Assembly: GCA_023630585.1 (NCBI GenBank)
Contig: CM042544.1
Coordinates: 19,257,256-19,321,255, forward strand
Length of the DNA stretch: 64,000 nucleotides
Direction of reading: 5' to 3'
Origin: Cranoglanis bouderius
Lineage: Eukaryota > Chordata > Actinopteri > Siluriformes > Cranoglanididae
A program made the translations under genes and the position numbers. The notes under the pieces are model-generated. The model searched no databases. It was not told the origin of the DNA and was given only the letters and a program-made list of their open reading frames with translations. Shown one piece after another: positions 63,478-64,000 of this stretch. Position 1 is the stretch's first letter. Each line of letters opens with the position of its first letter.

Positions 63478-64000
63478 GAAGAATGAATTTGTGTACTAGG
63501 TCAGTAATACAGCATGCACACAAATAATACTTGAGCTTGACACCATGATGCAATGTGCACCAAGAACCCTGCAGACACTGTTCAATTTTTCATGTTTTCC
63601 CAAGTTTCATCAGCATGACATCTGCCCAACAAGCAGGAAAACAAGCTGAATGAAGTGTACACATATATCCAAGAGGCCTATAAGGCCATCCCACAACCCT
63701 ACTATACTACTCTTTCTGCTACCATTGTACTGGGAATGAAATGAATCTGGTATGTCATAACCAGAGGTAGCAAATCAGTATTGCAGGACTGTTTCAATAG
63801 GACCCATTCAAAATATAAACAACACATCTAAATATAAACAACTTGTCTAAATGTGGAATCCGTAGTGCAGTACATCATAAAATATGTCAGTGTAGCTAAA
63901 TAAGATATGCACACTACCGAACCAAAACCATGGATGAATGACTAGGTTCAGTTGCTTTAGAGAACTTTCAAATGAGGTAACAAGGTAGCACATAGTGCAG
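63478..64000. other. Right edge of window, no feature seen
   Basis: No exon, RNA gene or repeat terminus was recognised in the last half kilobase. Confidence 0.45.

Overview
This window is vertebrate nuclear DNA, most likely from a teleost fish. The evidence is GT-AG spliced genes with small introns, proteins that align exon by exon with vertebrate families, dense Tc1/mariner-type transposons with TA target duplications, tRNA-derived SINEs and many dinucleotide and trinucleotide microsatellites. I could not fix the species; an otophysan such as a catfish is only a guess.

Five protein-coding genes were reconstructed from splice sites and reading frame. GON4L (ugly duckling) runs on + from 2200 to 25425 in 30 coding exons (about 2192 aa). 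A PDIA3/ERp57-like disulfide isomerase is on + at 30203-36449 (13 exons, 493 aa). CCT3, the gamma subunit of the TRiC/CCT chaperonin, is on + at 40724-47054 (14 exons, 540 aa). TMEM79 (mattrin) is on - at 52121-54837 (4 coding exons, 415 aa). A cortexin family gene is on - at 60019-60252 (one coding exon, 77 aa). Every exon junction listed keeps the frame. The genes do not form one pathway: they are a nuclear transcription cofactor, an ER oxidoreductase, a cytosolic chaperonin subunit, a Golgi/endolysosomal membrane protein and a neuronal membrane peptide. Their order matters for genome history: GON4L, CCT3 and TMEM79 are all on human 1q22, while a PDIA3-like gene and a cortexin at that locus are absent from the human equivalent.

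The space between exons is largely mobile DNA. GON4L intron 6 holds a decayed Tc1-like element next to a 503-bp MITE. GON4L intron 13 (7.8 kb) holds a Tc1 relic and then a nested stack of at least three elements. Two 1508-bp Tc1 copies of one family lie in opposite orientation on either side of the PDIA3-like gene. An internally deleted third copy and two end fragments of the same or a closely related family lie elsewhere. The region between the PDIA3-like gene and CCT3 has a SINE split by another insertion. The right third (47-64 kb) is gene-poor, with microsatellites and Tc1/MITE fragments around TMEM79 and the cortexin.

No bacterial-type system, CRISPR array or viral gene was seen. The most novel item is the cortexin beside TMEM79/CCT3. 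Its position fits a fourth whole-genome-duplication copy of a family that has only three members in humans.
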